Assembly: GCA_046759145.1 (NCBI GenBank)
Contig: JBHIBR010000129.1
Location: forward strand, 1 to 5,856
Direction of reading: 5' to 3'
DNA length: 5,856 nt
Source: JBHIBR01 sp046759145 [NCBI: Nitrospinota bacterium]
Lineage (GTDB): Bacteria > UBA8248
Below, in pieces: positions 5,124-5,856 of the stretch (position 1 is the stretch's first letter; each line of letters begins with the position of its first letter). A program made the translations under genes and the position numbers. The notes beneath the pieces are model-generated. The model was given only the letters and a program-made list of their open reading frames with translations, was not told where the DNA came from and did no database searches.

Positions 5124-5856
5124 ATGGCCGCCCCCGAGCCTGTCATCTTCCTGGTGGACATGGACGCCTTCTTCGTGGCGGTGGAGCGGATGGAGGACCC
5201 CGCCCTGGCGGGCGTCCCCGTCGTTGTGGGAGGCTCGGTCGGGGGGCGGGGGGTGGTGGCCGCCGCCTCTTACGAGGCCCGCCGCTTTGGCGTCCACTCC
5301 GCCATGCCCATGGCGACCGCCCGGCGCCTCTGCCCCTGTGCGGTCTACATCCAGGCCGACCATGCGAAATACGCCGCCGCGTCGGAGCGCGTGCTCGAGG
5401 TCCTCCACCGTTTCTCCCCCCAGGTGGAGCCCGTTTCGGTGGACGAGGCCTACGTGGATATGACGGGCACTGAGCGGCTCCACGGCCCCCCCCTCGCAAC
5501 CGCCCACGCCCTGCGGGAGGCCATCGCACGGGAGGTCCACTGTCCTGCCTCCATCGGGGTGGCCTCGAACAAGCTGGTGGCCAAGGTGGCGGCGGACCTG
5601 GCGAAGCCAGCCGGCATCCTGCGCGTCTATCCCGGCCGGGAGGCCCTCTTCCTCTCCGCACTGCCCGTGGGCAAACTCCCCGGGGTGGGGAAGGTGGGGG
5701 AGGCGGAGCTCAAGGGGGTCGGGGTCCGCACTGTGGGAGACCTCGCCAAGCTGCCCCTGGAGTGGCTCGAGGGGCGCTTCAAGAGCTGGGGGCGGGAGCT
5801 GTACCGGAAGGCGAGGGGGATCTCCGAGGACGCCGTGGAGCCCCCCGGCGAGCCCA
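5124..5856 (+). CDS. dinB: DNA polymerase IV (Y family), 3' end outside window
   Basis: Pol IV copies past DNA lesions with low fidelity and without proofreading, and is often induced by SOS. The 244 visible codons hold the N-terminal catalytic part. DMDAFF at 12-17 carries the metal ligand D12 and the steric-gate Phe (F17). SYEARRFGVHSAMP near 49-62 is the fingers signature. SVDEAYVD holds the catalytic D107 and E108, and NKLVAKVAADLAKPAGI is the conserved palm segment. LPGVGKVGEAELKGVGVRTV is the helix-hairpin-helix DNA-binding region. The little-finger domain and the C-terminal beta-clamp motif lie beyond the window, so about 100-170 residues are missing. Intact catalytic acids make an inactive ImuB homologue unlikely. 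The start ATG has GGGAGG at 5109-5114, nine bases upstream. Its place after lexA suggests damage control, but no operator is evident. Confidence 0.96.
   Translation, partial: MAAPEPVIFLVDMDAFFVAVERMEDPALAGVPVVVGGSVGGRGVVAAASYEARRFGVHSAMPMATARRLCPCAVYIQADHAKYAAASERVLEVLHRFSPQVEPVSVDEAYVDMTGTERLHGPPLATAHALREAIAREVHCPASIGVASNKLVAKVAADLAKPAGILRVYPGREALFLSALPVGKLPGVGKVGEAELKGVGVRTVGDLAKLPLEWLEGRFKSWGRELYRKARGISEDAVEPPGEP

Noticed and set aside
4701-5540. 279-codon open frame on the - strand from lexA into dinB
   Set aside because: It overlaps the conserved ends of lexA and dinB and the hairpin region, with Gly/His/Pro-rich translation and no family resemblance.

Overview
This is a gene-dense window from a high-GC bacterium. 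Every supported gene lies on the + strand and most codons end in G or C. The lineage cannot be fixed from this window. An F420-type luciferase-like oxidoreductase, a double-domain ChrA and a LexA whose recognition helix resembles the Bacillus type would fit several high-GC environmental phyla, so I name none. I see no rRNA, tRNA, CRISPR array, insertion sequence or phage gene.

Left part (1-2554). The tail of an unidentified upstream gene ends in an ATGA overlap with a chromate-transporter-family gene (chrA). Only 13 bases later comes a luciferase-like monooxygenase (LLM) domain, probably F420-dependent, oxidoreductase. The three look like one translationally coupled transcription unit. After a gap of about 140 bases there is an 80-residue stand-alone Lrp/AsnC ligand-binding (RAM) domain protein without a DNA-binding domain.

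Middle (2555-4868). A non-coding stretch holds a good sigma70-like promoter (TTGACG-17-TAGAGT) and, starting about 15 bases after the -10 box, a perfect G/C hairpin. These precede a TRAM-domain, [4Fe-4S] RNA uracil-5-methyltransferase of the RlmD/RlmCD type and then lexA, 30 bases downstream and probably co-transcribed. A very strong two-part hairpin begins right after the lexA stop codon and probably ends this unit.

Right part (4869-5856). A leader of about 255 bases with several small hairpins precedes dinB (DNA polymerase IV, Y family), which runs off the window. LexA and Pol IV together make this an SOS/translesion locus: LexA cleaves itself after DNA damage, and Pol IV is a common member of the LexA regulon. 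However, no LexA operator of a known type is evident upstream of either gene.

I found no clearly new multi-gene system. The points most worth checking are the rlmD-lexA pairing, the apparent lack of SOS boxes, the structured leaders, and the uncertain methyltransferase start.
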